From contig JAMOVU010000065.1 of assembly GCA_027067555.1 (NCBI GenBank), positions 1-45,148 of the forward strand: a DNA stretch of 45,148 nucleotides, given 5' to 3'. Below are positions 8,392 through 17,934 of the stretch, one piece after another. Each line of letters opens with the position of its first letter. The first letter of the stretch is position 1. Position numbers and translations under genes: made by a program. The notes under the pieces are model-generated. The model did no database searches. It saw only the letters and a program-made list of their open reading frames with translations, and was not told where the DNA came from. Source of the stretch: Candidatus Aminicenantota bacterium. GTDB taxonomy: Bacteria; Acidobacteriota; Aminicenantia; JAMOAD01.

Positions 8392-9273
8392 ATGAAAAAA
8401 TTAACAATATTAATACTTTCGGTTTTCCTCATTCAATTTTGTGCTAAAAAAAATGAGAATTCAATAATTGTCCAGGGAATAGTTGATGCGGATATTATAA
8501 CAATGAAACCAATTGCAAGCGGTAAAGTGGAGAAAATCTTCTTTAATATAGGAGATAGTGTTACAAAAGATGCTATACTTCTTAAAATAAACTCGGATAA
8601 AATAGAAAACAAACTAAATGAGATAGAAATAGCGTTAAAAGAGATAAAAGTTAACAGGGAAAAGCTTTTGTTAAGAAAAAAGACATTAAAGGAGAAACTA
8701 TCATACCTTAAGAAACAGTATGAAAGGCTCCGTAGATTAAACCTAAAAAAAGCGGTTTCCGGAGAAAAACTCGAAAGGGCCAAACTTTCTCTGGATGAAG
8801 CAATATCTTCTGATAAAGAGATTGAAAAATCATTAACTCTTTTAACTTTAAATGAAAAAAAGCTTATTAACCAGAGAGAATATCTTAATATTGAATTAAG
8901 GAATTTTTTTATAAAATCACCTGTAACCGGAGAAATCCTGGATAAGTTCGTATCCGAAGGGGAAAATGTTTTTCCCGGAACACCGGTTTTTGATATCTAT
9001 GACAGAAACAGTATTTACATAGAAGTCTTTCTTGAAGAGGGTGAAATCGGAAATTTAAAAGTAAATCAGAATGTAAAGATAACCATTGATGGTGTGAAAA
9101 AAAATCTTAAAGGTAAAATATTCTATTTTGGTAAAAAGGCTGAGTTTTCCCCGAAATATATTATTTCCGAAAAAGAGAGAAAAGAACTTCTCTACCTTGT
9201 AAAGATAAAACCGACAAACCATATTGAGCTTTACAAAATCGGTATGCCTGTAACAGTAGAAATCGAGAAATGA
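8392..9273 (+). CDS. HlyD-family periplasmic adaptor (membrane fusion protein)
   Basis: The 293-residue protein is a periplasmic adaptor linking inner-membrane ABC permeases to TolC. After the N-terminal hydrophobic stretch there is a lipoyl-like half motif (IASGKVEKIFFNIGDSV, about residues 36-52), a central coiled coil (about 65-165), the returning lipoyl half (FIKSPVTGEILDKFVSEGE, about 170-190) and a beta-barrel C-terminus. An N-terminal cysteine at 17 might be lipidated, but phenylalanine at the -1 position makes the lipobox poor. AGGAGG precedes the start; the stop overlaps the next gene by ATGA. Confidence 0.88.
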   Translation: MKKLTILILSVFLIQFCAKKNENSIIVQGIVDADIITMKPIASGKVEKIFFNIGDSVTKDAILLKINSDKIENKLNEIEIALKEIKVNREKLLLRKKTLKEKLSYLKKQYERLRRLNLKKAVSGEKLERAKLSLDEAISSDKEIEKSLTLLTLNEKKLINQREYLNIELRNFFIKSPVTGEILDKFVSEGENVFPGTPVFDIYDRNSIYIEVFLEEGEIGNLKVNQNVKITIDGVKKNLKGKIFYFGKKAEFSPKYIISEKERKELLYLVKIKPTNHIELYKIGMPVTVEIEK

Positions 9274-10187
9274 TTGAAGTAAACAATCTTTCCAAAAGCT
9301 TTGACTCAATAGATGCATTAAAAAATCTCTCATTTAAAATTAAAAAGGGTAAAATCACAATCTTCGCCGGAGCGGATGGTGCAGGAAAAACAACACTTTT
9401 TAAGATTTTAATCGGACTGATAAAAAAAGACAAAGGGGAAATACTGCTCAATGGTGAAAATGCCGGAGAAAACAGTGAGAGAATAAGAGATATCGCAGGC
9501 TATATGCCTGAAAAATTTTCCCTTTACGAAGATCTTACAGTGGAAGAAAATCTGAATTTTTTCGGAGAAATCTATGGGGTTGAAAAGAAAAAGATAGAAA
9601 AGATGAAATCCACCCTTCTTAATAAAACAGGAATGGCAGAATTCAAGGACAGAAAAGCCGGAGCTCTTTCCGGAGGGATGAAACAAAAGCTTTCCCTTTC
9701 AACAATACTTTTGTCTTCTCCCGATTTAATTATCTTGGATGAGCCAACTACAGGAGTTGACCCTCTCTCCCGAATAGAGTTTTTCAATATTATCGAAGAA
9801 TTGAGAGATGAAGGAAGAACAATTCTTATCTCAACCCCTTACCTTGATGAAGCGGAGAAAGGGGATTATGTGGTTTTTTTGAAAAACGGCCAAATTTTAA
9901 AACAGCAGGAACTTCAGAGATTAAAGGAAAATTTCAAACTAAAACTTTTCAGATTAAAAGTTTCGGAAAATGTATTTAAAATAATGGAAGAACTTGAAAG
10001 CAAAAGGGAGATTAAAGACAGATTTTATTTGAGGGGGAGATACATTCACTATCTTCACACAGGGGAAAAGGATTATTCCCTTGAAATCCCCTATAAGGAA
10101 AAAGAGGAAATAAAGCCTAAACTTGAAGATATCTATATGTTTTACGAAAGATTTTATGATATTCAAAAAGAGGAGAAGTATGAATAG
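9270..10187 (+). CDS. ABC transporter ATPase, first of an asymmetric pair (YbhF N-half-like)
   Basis: The 305-residue protein is an ATPase of an ABC-2 exporter. Walker A is GADGAGKT (34-41), the signature LSGGMKQ (133-139) is intact and Walker B is LIILDEP (153-159). The H-loop histidine is replaced: the sequence reads STPYLDEAE instead of STHxxDEAE. It overlaps a second ATPase gene by 8 bp whose signature is degenerate while its H-loop is intact. In E. coli YbhF two such domains are fused; here they are separate polypeptides that probably heterodimerise. A C-terminal extension of about 90 residues follows the ATPase core. Confidence 0.9.
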   Translation: MIEVNNLSKSFDSIDALKNLSFKIKKGKITIFAGADGAGKTTLFKILIGLIKKDKGEILLNGENAGENSERIRDIAGYMPEKFSLYEDLTVEENLNFFGEIYGVEKKKIEKMKSTLLNKTGMAEFKDRKAGALSGGMKQKLSLSTILLSSPDLIILDEPTTGVDPLSRIEFFNIIEELRDEGRTILISTPYLDEAEKGDYVVFLKNGQILKQQELQRLKENFKLKLFRLKVSENVFKIMEELESKREIKDRFYLRGRYIHYLHTGEKDYSLEIPYKEKEEIKPKLEDIYMFYERFYDIQKEEKYE

Positions 10188-10902
10188 AAAAGATATTGTT
10201 GAGGTTGTAAATCTTACGAAAAAATTCGGTGATTTTATTGCTGTAAAGGGCATAAACTTTAAAATAAAAAGAGGTGAAATTCTTGCTCTTTTGGGTCCGA
10301 ATGGAGCGGGAAAAACCACAACCATAAAAATGATAACAGGTCTTTTGAGAGTAAGCTCCGGCAAAATCCTGTTAAACGGAGAAGATATAACCGAAAATAG
10401 TGATAAAATAAAAGAATTGTCAGGATATATGTCTCAAAAATTCTCCCTTTATCCTCTGTTGACAGCTCTTGAAAACATAGAGTTTTTCGGAGGAATTTCC
10501 GGCTTGAAAAGAAAGGAAATCAAAGAGATGAAAAACCGGATAAAAAAAATGATTCCAATTGAATTTTTAAAAATAAAGGTTGAGTCTCTTCCACCCGGGA
10601 TAAAACAAAAGATAGCTCTTTTTGCAGCCCTTATTCCGAATCCGGAAATTTTGTTTTTGGATGAGCCCACATCAGGGGTTGACCCCGAGGTAAGAAGGAA
10701 CTTCTGGTTTGAAATTTACAAATTAAGAGAATCAGGTAAAACAATATTGGTGAGCACACACAATCTCGATGAAGTGGAATTTGCCGACAGAGTTATAATT
10801 TTGCACAAAGGAGAGATAATTTTGGAGGGAGAGCCTGAAGAGCTCTTAATTAAATACAATAAGGAAAATTTTGAAGAAATTTTCAGAGAGGTAATAGTTT
10901 AA
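10180..10902 (+). CDS. ABC transporter ATPase, second of the pair (YbhF C-half-like)
   Basis: I place the start at 10180, where AGGAGAAGT precedes the ATG, giving 240 residues; an upstream ATG at 10123 lies inside the previous gene without a ribosome site. Walker A is GPNGAGKT (39-46), Walker B is EILFLDEP and the H-loop STHNLDEVE is intact (H194). The signature is LPPGIKQ (137-143) in place of LSGGQ. Paired with the upstream ATPase it would form one canonical ATP site (this Walker A/B/His plus the partner's LSGG) and one degenerate site. It is followed with no gap by the permease gene. Confidence 0.9.
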   Translation: MNRKDIVEVVNLTKKFGDFIAVKGINFKIKRGEILALLGPNGAGKTTTIKMITGLLRVSSGKILLNGEDITENSDKIKELSGYMSQKFSLYPLLTALENIEFFGGISGLKRKEIKEMKNRIKKMIPIEFLKIKVESLPPGIKQKIALFAALIPNPEILFLDEPTSGVDPEVRRNFWFEIYKLRESGKTILVSTHNLDEVEFADRVIILHKGEIILEGEPEELLIKYNKENFEEIFREVIV

Positions 10903-12018
10903 ATGAGAAGATTAAAAGCTGTTATAAAAAAGGAATTTTTACACATTCTCAGAGATCCCAAAAGTCTTACGATTGTTTTTATAATGCCTGTAATTATGGT
11001 TTTTATTTACGGATATGCCATATCCTATGATTTGAAAAGGATAGATGCTGCGATAATAGATTATTCCAATTCAAGATATTCAAAAGATTTAATCAAACTT
11101 TTTCAAAATAACAAATATTTTAAGTTAATCAATTTAATAGGAGAAAAAAAGCTAATTGAAAAAGCAGAAAAACTCTTGCAAGGGGGAAAAATCAAGGAGA
11201 TAATAATCATCCCACCTGATTTTTCAAAAAAAATCGCAAAAGGAGAAAAGGGAGAGATAGGTTTAACCATAGATGGAAGTGATGCCAACACCGCAAACAT
11301 TGTATACCAGTACAGTGAAATGATAATAAAAACTTATACCCTCTCACTTCAAAGAAAATCAGTTCCATACACAGTTAAAACAAAGGTTTACTTTAACCCT
11401 GAGCTTAAAAGTTCTTATTTCTTTGTTCCGGGTCTCATTGCCATTCTTCTTCTAATGGTTTCAGCTCTTCTCACCTCTTTAAGTATAGCAAGGGAAAAGG
11501 AAACAGGCTCTCTTGAGCTTATCTTTGTATCCCCCCTCAAATCCGTTGAAATAATTATCGGGAAAACAATTCCTTATGTATTTATTGCTCTTTCGGAAGG
11601 AGTAATAATTCTCCTGTTTGCCTATTTTTGGTTTAAGATTCCGATACGGGGAAATCTTCTTTCTCTAACCTTTTTCTCACTTTTATACATAATAGCCGGA
11701 CTTTCTCTCGGGATATTCATATCCACTTCATCCGAAGATCAGAGAACAGCAATGTTAGGCTCTTTGATGCTAACAATGCTACCTTCAATTATGCTTTCGG
11801 GTTTTATCTTTCCGATAAAATCCCTGTCAAAGACATTACAAACTTTTACTTACATTATTCCTGCAACATACTATTTGAAAATCATAAGAGGCATGGTGCT
11901 TAAAGGAGCCAGTATGAAAAGCTTTGTAACCGAAGGAACTGTTCTTGCCGGAATGAGTATTTTTCTTTTGCTTGTTTCAACAATAAAATTTTCAAAAGAG
12001 AGGAGCAAATCAAAATGA
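10903..12018 (+). CDS. ABC-2 type transporter permease (YbhS/YbhR-like), first
   Basis: The 371-residue protein has the ABC-2 permease layout: an N-terminal cytoplasmic stretch (KKEFLHILRDPKSL), TM1 at about 22-42, a large periplasmic domain (about 45-165) and five C-terminal membrane segments. The conserved cytoplasmic coupling motif REKETGSLE lies near residue 198. It starts directly after the ATPase stop and overlaps the next permease by ATGA. It would form half of the membrane channel of the TetR-controlled exporter. Exported substrate unknown; drugs or cationic compounds are exported by relatives. Confidence 0.88.
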   Translation: MRRLKAVIKKEFLHILRDPKSLTIVFIMPVIMVFIYGYAISYDLKRIDAAIIDYSNSRYSKDLIKLFQNNKYFKLINLIGEKKLIEKAEKLLQGGKIKEIIIIPPDFSKKIAKGEKGEIGLTIDGSDANTANIVYQYSEMIIKTYTLSLQRKSVPYTVKTKVYFNPELKSSYFFVPGLIAILLLMVSALLTSLSIAREKETGSLELIFVSPLKSVEIIIGKTIPYVFIALSEGVIILLFAYFWFKIPIRGNLLSLTFFSLLYIIAGLSLGIFISTSSEDQRTAMLGSLMLTMLPSIMLSGFIFPIKSLSKTLQTFTYIIPATYYLKIIRGMVLKGASMKSFVTEGTVLAGMSIFLLLVSTIKFSKERSKSK

Positions 12019-13118
12019 GAATTTTTTATCTTATGAAAAAAGAGATAATAGAAATATTAAGACAAAAACAGATGATTTTTATGATAGTGGTCTCACCCAT
12101 ATTTCAACTTATTTTATTCGGGTATATTGCAACAACGGATGTTAAAAACCTACCGGTGGAGATTATAAATATCTCAAACAGTAAGTATGCAGTTGAGATA
12201 ATAAACAGAATCAAAAGCTCCCCTCTTTTTGTGGTAAAAAAAGTCAGCTCAAGGTATGATAATCCTGTAAAGAATATGAAAGAGGGAAAGATAAGAGCTG
12301 CAATACTGTTCAGAAATCCTTTTGATAAAAAAAGAAACCCTCTTGGTTTTCCGGAAATCGAGATTCTGATGGATGGTGTTGATTCAAACTCCTCACTTAT
12401 CGCAGCCGGCTATTTTAATGGTATAATCAGCAATTATCTTACGGAAATAATGGAGAAAAAAGGAGTAAAGACACCAATAAGAAGCAAATCCCTTATAAGA
12501 TATAATCCTGAGCTTAAAAGTATAAATTATATGGGGCCTGCAATTGTTGCCATGCTACTTACTGTAATTGCAATTTTCCTCACTTCAAGTTCACTTGTAA
12601 GAGAAAAAGAGCAGCAGACTATAGATACTCTTATGATTTCAAGATTAAGTCCCATTGAAATATACCTTGGAAAGGCTCTCCCGATGTTATTAATAGGAAT
12701 TTTAGAGATGTTCATGGGAGTGGTTTTTGTTGTCTTATGGTTTAGAATCCCGATGAAAGGGAATATGTTTGAACTTTTGTTTGCTTCAATGATCTATCTT
12801 ACGGCAATTTTATCAATTGCCCTTTTAATTTCAACTTTCACTAAAACACAGCAGGAATCCATGTTTTTTGCATGGTTTTCAATGATAACATTTATACTGC
12901 TTTCCGGCCTTTACACCCCTATAGAAAACATCCCGATAGGATTAAGATGGATAACATATATTAATCCCCTTCAATATTTGATGAAAATAATAAGAGAAAT
13001 ATTTTTAAAGGGTAATGGTATGGAGTTTTTCTACAAAGACCTTCTTGTCCTTTTTGCAATGGGAGCTATTACACTGACTATTTCATTATCAATATTTAAA
13101 AGATCAGTATCAAAGTAA
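12015..13118 (+). CDS. ABC-2 type transporter permease (YbhR/YbhS-like), second
   Basis: The 367-residue protein is a paralog of the preceding gene with the same order: cytoplasmic start (KKEIIEILRQKQM), TM1, a periplasmic domain with the shared RYNPELKS motif, coupling motif REKEQQTID near 199, then five membrane segments. The two permeases would heterodimerise and carry the two ATPases. It is the last gene of the tetR operon; no strong terminator is visible after it. Confidence 0.88.
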   Translation: MRIFYLMKKEIIEILRQKQMIFMIVVSPIFQLILFGYIATTDVKNLPVEIINISNSKYAVEIINRIKSSPLFVVKKVSSRYDNPVKNMKEGKIRAAILFRNPFDKKRNPLGFPEIEILMDGVDSNSSLIAAGYFNGIISNYLTEIMEKKGVKTPIRSKSLIRYNPELKSINYMGPAIVAMLLTVIAIFLTSSSLVREKEQQTIDTLMISRLSPIEIYLGKALPMLLIGILEMFMGVVFVVLWFRIPMKGNMFELLFASMIYLTAILSIALLISTFTKTQQESMFFAWFSMITFILLSGLYTPIENIPIGLRWITYINPLQYLMKIIREIFLKGNGMEFFYKDLLVLFAMGAITLTISLSIFKRSVSK

Positions 13119-13178
13119 AGAAAAAAATTAAGCATATCCCTTTTCAAAAAACAAATTAAAAAAACCATAAAAATCAGA

Positions 13179-13207
13179 TTAACTTTTAATACCTTTTATC
13201 GTATAAT
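13179..13207 (+). promoter_or_regulatory. Predicted promoter of the M14 peptidase gene
   Basis: TTAACT (13179-13184), a 17-bp spacer and a perfect TATAAT (13202-13207) precede the gene, with a start predicted near 13214 and a strong AAGGAGG before the ATG at 13241. Confidence 0.5.
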
Positions 13208-13240
13208 TTTTATTAAGGAATTTATACAAAAGGAGGTATT

Positions 13241-15874
13241 ATGAAAAAAAAGCGCAAACCGATTCTTGCTGCTTTATTTATCTTTTTATTTGTAATCACT
13301 TTAACCAATCTTTTCTCAACGGTTAAAATCACAACCCCAAAAGAATACTTCGGATTTATGCCCGGAGCTGACAGAATGCTTTTGGATTATGAGCAACTTA
13401 TAGGATATCTGAAAAAAATTGAAAAGCAAACGGATAAGCTCAAATTGGTAAAAATCGGAGAAAGTCCTATGGGAAAGCCCATGTATATTGCTTTCATTTC
13501 TTCAAAAGAAAACCTGGACAGACTTTATGAGTTAAAAAAAATCAACAAGGAGCTTGCTTTAAACCCGAATCTTTCTCCTTCCGAACTAAAAACATTTGTA
13601 CAAAATGGTAGGGTTTTTGTTTTAGGAACACTCTCAATGCACTCAGGAGAAGTTGGCCCTTCGCAGGCTGCTCCCTTGATAGTTTACAAATTAATCACTT
13701 CGACAGAGCCAAAAACACTAAATATTCTAAAAAATGTTGTTTATGCAATGGTACCATGTCATAATCCGGATGGCATGGATATGGTGGTAAATCACTACAG
13801 AAAATACAAAGGGACAAAATATGAAGGCTCTTCAATGCCCGGCGTTTATCACAAATATGTAGGTCATGATAATAACAGAGACTTTGTCTCTTTAACACAA
13901 AAAGATACAAAGGCTATTGCAAGAATCTCAAACAAGGATTGGTTCCCTCAGGTAATGGTGGAAAAACATCAAATGGGCTCCACAACTGCAAGATACTTTG
14001 TTCCACCCTTCCATGATCCAATAGCTGAAAATGTTGATGCGGGTATCTGGGATTGGATAGGAGTATTCGGCTCAAATCTATTAAAAGATATGACGAAGGA
14101 TGGATGTGCAGGTGTATCCCAGCACTATCTTTTCGACGATTATTGGCCAGGCTCAACAGAAACACCTCTCTGGAAAAATGTCATCTCAATGCTTACGGAA
14201 GCTGCAAGTGCTAAATATGCAACACCTATTTATGTGGAACCGACCGAGCTTAATGCCCACGGGAAAGGCCTTTCTGAGTACAAAAAAAGCGTAAATATGC
14301 CTCTCCCCTGGAAGGGAGGATGGTGGAGATTATCAGATATAGTTAAATATGAGATCTCTTCCACATATTCCATCCTTAATACTGCAGCTCTTCATAAAGA
14401 AGAAATACTAAAATTTAGAAACCATATGTGCAAAAAGGAAGTGAATTTAGGCAAAACAACCCCTCCCTATTACTACATCATTCCCAAAAAACAGCATGAT
14501 TTAAGTGAATTTGTAAATTTGATTAATCTCTTGGACGAGCATGGAGTGAATGTTTATAAATTAAGTAAAGATATTGTTTATAAAAATAAAATTTATGAAA
14601 AAGGCGACATCGTGGTACCGTTAGCGCAACCATTCAGAGCATTTATAAAAGAGGTTATGGAAAAGCAGAATTATCCCGTAAGACACTATACTCCCGGAGG
14701 AGAAATTATAAAACCTTATGATATAACCTCCTGGTCTCTTCCTCTTCACAGAGGGGTAAAATCATATGAAATTAATTACAAAATTCCTGAGCTTGAAAAA
14801 TCAATTATTCGAGTAAAAATACCATTTACATTAAAAACAGTAATACCTCAAAACTATAAACTTGCTCTTTTCCCGGTAAATAACAACGAAAGTTTTAAGG
14901 CAATGTTTCTCGCCAAAAAGATGGGATTAAAAGTTCTCAGGTTAAGCAAGTGTCTTAAGATTGATGATAAACATTTTTGTAAAGGAAGTTTTATAATAAA
15001 AGCTCCTGTATCAAAACTCCAAACAATTCTGAAAGAATTAAAAGTTTCTCCGGTCTTTATTGATAAAGATATTAAATATTCAGCTTCGGAAGTAAAGCTT
15101 CCGAGAATTGCTCTTGTTGAAACATTCTTCCATGACATGGATGCAGGATGGACAAGGTTTATCTTTGACACATACCATATTCCTTATAAAGTATTACATC
15201 CGGGAGATTTTGCAAAAACCGACCTTGAAAAAGAATTTGATATGATTATATTCCCCGATGCGAATAGTCAAATTCTTTTATCCGGTAAATACGGGGGAGA
15301 AGGACATTATTTCATACCAAGCTATCCTCCCCAATACACAAGAGGCATTGGGAAAAAGGGACTTTCAAAAATAGCAAAATTCATAAATGATGGCGGAACA
15401 GTTCTTTCATGGGGGCAGTCAACAAAACTCTTTATGTCAACTCTGAGTTTTAAAGATAAAAAGGGAAATATTGAAATGTTCAACCTTCCGATCTCTGACA
15501 TTTCTCAGAGATTGAGAAAATCAGGACTATATTGTCCCGGTTCTCTTGTAAAAATCAAATTTATAAAAGACACACCTTTGACTTATGGAATGGAGCAGGA
15601 AATAGGGGTCTTTTTCAGAGGTAGACCTGTTTTTGCCACAAGAATACCAAACTTTGACATGGACAGAAAAGTAATCGCAGCATTTCCTGAAAATGGTAAT
15701 TTGCTTATGAGCGGATATTGTGAAAACTGTAAATTACTCAACAATAAAGCAATATTTGTCTGGCTAAAAAAGAACAGGGGACAGCTTATCTTGTTAGGAT
15801 TTAATCCGCAATTCAGAGCATCCACTCCTGTCTCCTATAAATTAATATTCAACTCAATATTAATGGCAAAATAG
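13241..15874 (+). CDS. Secreted M14-family zinc carboxypeptidase-like protein
   Basis: The 877-residue protein starts with a charged stretch and a signal peptide (residues 1-27). The zinc-binding pair HxxE is H134-E137 in MHSGEVG, an NPDG motif follows at 175-178, NNRDF at 211-215, and the third zinc ligand is probably H243 in EKHQMG. A glutamate in MLTEAAS (about 318-324) is a candidate catalytic base. The region from about 590 to 870 looks like the Rossmann/glutamine-amidotransferase-like C-terminal domain that accompanies large M14 proteins in Acidobacteriota and Bacteroidota (GGTVLSWGQS). Likely a periplasmic or exported peptidase feeding amino-acid fermentation. Whether it is a carboxypeptidase or another M14 hydrolase is open. 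Confidence 0.85.
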   Translation: MKKKRKPILAALFIFLFVITLTNLFSTVKITTPKEYFGFMPGADRMLLDYEQLIGYLKKIEKQTDKLKLVKIGESPMGKPMYIAFISSKENLDRLYELKKINKELALNPNLSPSELKTFVQNGRVFVLGTLSMHSGEVGPSQAAPLIVYKLITSTEPKTLNILKNVVYAMVPCHNPDGMDMVVNHYRKYKGTKYEGSSMPGVYHKYVGHDNNRDFVSLTQKDTKAIARISNKDWFPQVMVEKHQMGSTTARYFVPPFHDPIAENVDAGIWDWIGVFGSNLLKDMTKDGCAGVSQHYLFDDYWPGSTETPLWKNVISMLTEAASAKYATPIYVEPTELNAHGKGLSEYKKSVNMPLPWKGGWWRLSDIVKYEISSTYSILNTAALHKEEILKFRNHMCKKEVNLGKTTPPYYYIIPKKQHDLSEFVNLINLLDEHGVNVYKLSKDIVYKNKIYEKGDIVVPLAQPFRAFIKEVMEKQNYPVRHYTPGGEIIKPYDITSWSLPLHRGVKSYEINYKIPELEKSIIRVKIPFTLKTVIPQNYKLALFPVNNNESFKAMFLAKKMGLKVLRLSKCLKIDDKHFCKGSFIIKAPVSKLQTILKELKVSPVFIDKDIKYSASEVKLPRIALVETFFHDMDAGWTRFIFDTYHIPYKVLHPGDFAKTDLEKEFDMIIFPDANSQILLSGKYGGEGHYFIPSYPPQYTRGIGKKGLSKIAKFINDGGTVLSWGQSTKLFMSTLSFKDKKGNIEMFNLPISDISQRLRKSGLYCPGSLVKIKFIKDTPLTYGMEQEIGVFFRGRPVFATRIPNFDMDRKVIAAFPENGNLLMSGYCENCKLLNNKAIFVWLKKNRGQLILLGFNPQFRASTPVSYKLIFNSILMAK

Positions 15875-15880
15875 AATAAA

Positions 15881-15911
15881 AGAGGGGATTTGCTTGAAGC
15901 AAATCCCCTCT
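15881..15911 (+). terminator. Strong hairpin after the M14 gene, overlapping the next promoter
   Basis: Perfect 13-bp arms AGAGGGGATTTGC (15881-15893) and GCAAATCCCCTCT (15899-15911) enclose a 5-base loop, seven bases after the stop codon. No T-run follows on either strand, so it may act as a transcript 3'-end protector or a weak terminator rather than a classic intrinsic one. The -35 element of the next gene starts in its loop. Confidence 0.65.
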
Positions 15912-15922
15912 GATACTATAAT
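15894..15922 (+). promoter_or_regulatory. Promoter giving a leaderless transcript for the ABC ATPase gene
   Basis: TTGAAG (15894-15899), a 17-bp spacer and a perfect TATAAT (15917-15922) put the expected transcription start at 15929, the A of the ATG. There is no Shine-Dalgarno sequence before that ATG. Confidence 0.65.
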
Positions 15923-15928
15923 TAATAC

Positions 15929-16633
15929 ATGTCCTATCTGGAAATAAGAGAGATTGAAAAGAGTTATATAAAGACACCTGTTTTAAAAAACATATCCTTT
16001 TCAATTCCTGAAAAATCAATTACAGGAATAATAGGGCCCAATGGCGCTGGAAAATCAACTCTCTTTAGAGTAATTGCAGGATTTGAGTTCCCGGATAAAG
16101 GAGAAGTAATAATAAATCAAAAAGTATTAAAAAATTTTAATGAGAGAAAAAGATACATTTCATTTATGCCTGAAGAATTAAAACTTTATCCTGAATACTA
16201 TGTGGTGGAATTTTTGAGATTTTTTAACAGAGCAAACGGATTTACCGATAATGAACTTTTGGAGGCTTTATCATTAAAGAGTGTTTTTCATAAAAAAATT
16301 AAACATCTTTCAAAAGGATGGCATCAGAGGTTAAAACTCTACACTGCTCTATCAACCAAAAAACCATTTATTATCCTTGATGAGCCTTTTGACGGATTTG
16401 ATCCGCTACAAATGAAAGGAATAATAGAGATAATAAAAAAGAGGAATGAACTTGGATTCTCTTTTATACTTTCAATTCACCAATTGGCTGATGCTCAGAA
16501 GATATGCAATTATTACATATTAATAGACAATGGCTCAATTGTAACAATGGGTAATTTAGCGGAACTGAAGGAAAGGTACAATTGTGAACAGGATGATCTT
16601 GAAACTATTTTTTTAAGGGCACTGGAAAAATGA
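15929..16633 (+). CDS. ABC transporter ATPase (Gld/ABC-2 export type)
   Basis: The 234-residue ATPase has Walker A GPNGAGKS (36-43), signature LSKGWHQ (127-133), Walker B FIILDEP (147-153) and the H-loop histidine H184 in SIHQLADA. It is followed by a permease with ATGA overlap. The start has no ribosome site and coincides with the predicted transcript start, so it is probably translated from a leaderless mRNA. The partner permease suggests an export system related to the GldA-GldFG group; the substrate is unknown. Confidence 0.88.
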   Translation: MSYLEIREIEKSYIKTPVLKNISFSIPEKSITGIIGPNGAGKSTLFRVIAGFEFPDKGEVIINQKVLKNFNERKRYISFMPEELKLYPEYYVVEFLRFFNRANGFTDNELLEALSLKSVFHKKIKHLSKGWHQRLKLYTALSTKKPFIILDEPFDGFDPLQMKGIIEIIKKRNELGFSFILSIHQLADAQKICNYYILIDNGSIVTMGNLAELKERYNCEQDDLETIFLRALEK

Positions 16634-17934
16634 AAGGATTGCTTGTGTTAAAAGAAACTAAAGATATTTTCAAAAACAAAAGTCTTTTAATTTACTTTAT
16701 TATTCTATTCGCCGTTATTGTTTATAGTTTTTATTCGGCGGTTGACCTTTACTCAAAAGCAAGTATTGCGGCAATTAACAATCCTCTTTATGCTGCAGGA
16801 TTTGAACCGGTCCCAGGAGTCTTTGTCCCGACTTTCGGAGGCCTTTTTATTGTGTTTTCCCTGATTGCTCCGTTTATTCTAATAAGATTAATAGGAGATG
16901 AAAAAACTAACAATACTATCTACCTTCTATCTCAGCTTCCTTTTTCATTAAAGGAAATTTTTGTTTCAAAACTATCAGCAGGTCTTATCTTTATATTTAC
17001 ATCTCTTGCTGCATTTTTACCAACCTATGCTATCTGGAGCTATCTTGGAGGACACATCCCCTGGAAAGAGATTGTTTTGCTAAACTCTGGTTATTTTTTA
17101 TACGGGCTTTTTATCCTCTCAGTATCCTTTCTTGCCTCTGTTTTATTCAGGACAAATGCGCAGGCTTCCATCTTTGCTCTCTCATTAATCATTCTTTCTT
17201 GGTTTCTTGATTTTGGAAAAGAGATGCATATCTTTTCTTTTTTAAATAAAATATCAGAATGGACAGTTACAAAACAGCTCAAAGAATTTGAGGAGGGAAT
17301 TTTTTCCTTTCAAGCAATAATGTACTTTTTTCTTCTAAGTGTCTTTTTTTTCATCATAGCTTTCCTGTTTTTTGATTTTAATATTAGAAAAAAGGCTATT
17401 TCAGTTTTTATAACAGTATTATTATTTATCCCTCTTTTTATCTTAAATGCGAATTTTCAATATAAAAAAGACATAAGCGAAAGTGGAAAGAATTCATTTT
17501 CTCCGAGCCAGATAGAATTTTTAAAAAAGCTTCCGGCTATAAAAATTAAGGTTTTTCTTGAGCCCACAGACAGTAGATTCAGAGATTATGCAAATGATTT
17601 TTTAAAAAAGCTTAAAATGGTTAAAACAGATGTAAAACTTGAATTTGCAGAAGGGAAGGAGTTAAAAGATAATTACGGTTTGTTCAGGTATAAAATTAAT
17701 GGACACACAGATCAAACATATTCAAACAGTTCCCATGAAATATTTATGGTTTTGCAAAATCTTTCCGGAATTAAGATAGAAAAGACAAATGACAGAAAGC
17801 AATTCAAAGGATATCCTCTATTTGTAAAAAAAAGGTGGAGTTTAATTATTATAGTTATTTATTTTTTTGTTTTTCCGGTAATAATTCTCTTATATCAAAT
17901 AAAAAAACCAAGGAGAGGAAAAGATGAAGCTTAA
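16630..17934 (+). CDS. ABC-2 permease with GldG-like extracytoplasmic C-terminal region
   Basis: The 434-residue protein has about six membrane segments in residues 20-270, including a GDEKTNNTIYLL coupling motif near residue 96. After these comes a soluble region (about 285-390) that begins with a FSPSQIEFLKKLPAIKIKVF motif like the start of the GldG/DUF4350-type domain, and a final membrane segment (about 400-422). Full GldG proteins are much longer, so this looks like a shortened permease-GldG fusion. It overlaps the ATPase start and the next gene by 11 bp. Function beyond membrane transport is not assignable. Confidence 0.75.
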   Translation: MKGLLVLKETKDIFKNKSLLIYFIILFAVIVYSFYSAVDLYSKASIAAINNPLYAAGFEPVPGVFVPTFGGLFIVFSLIAPFILIRLIGDEKTNNTIYLLSQLPFSLKEIFVSKLSAGLIFIFTSLAAFLPTYAIWSYLGGHIPWKEIVLLNSGYFLYGLFILSVSFLASVLFRTNAQASIFALSLIILSWFLDFGKEMHIFSFLNKISEWTVTKQLKEFEEGIFSFQAIMYFFLLSVFFFIIAFLFFDFNIRKKAISVFITVLLFIPLFILNANFQYKKDISESGKNSFSPSQIEFLKKLPAIKIKVFLEPTDSRFRDYANDFLKKLKMVKTDVKLEFAEGKELKDNYGLFRYKINGHTDQTYSNSSHEIFMVLQNLSGIKIEKTNDRKQFKGYPLFVKKRWSLIIIVIYFFVFPVIILLYQIKKPRRGKDEA

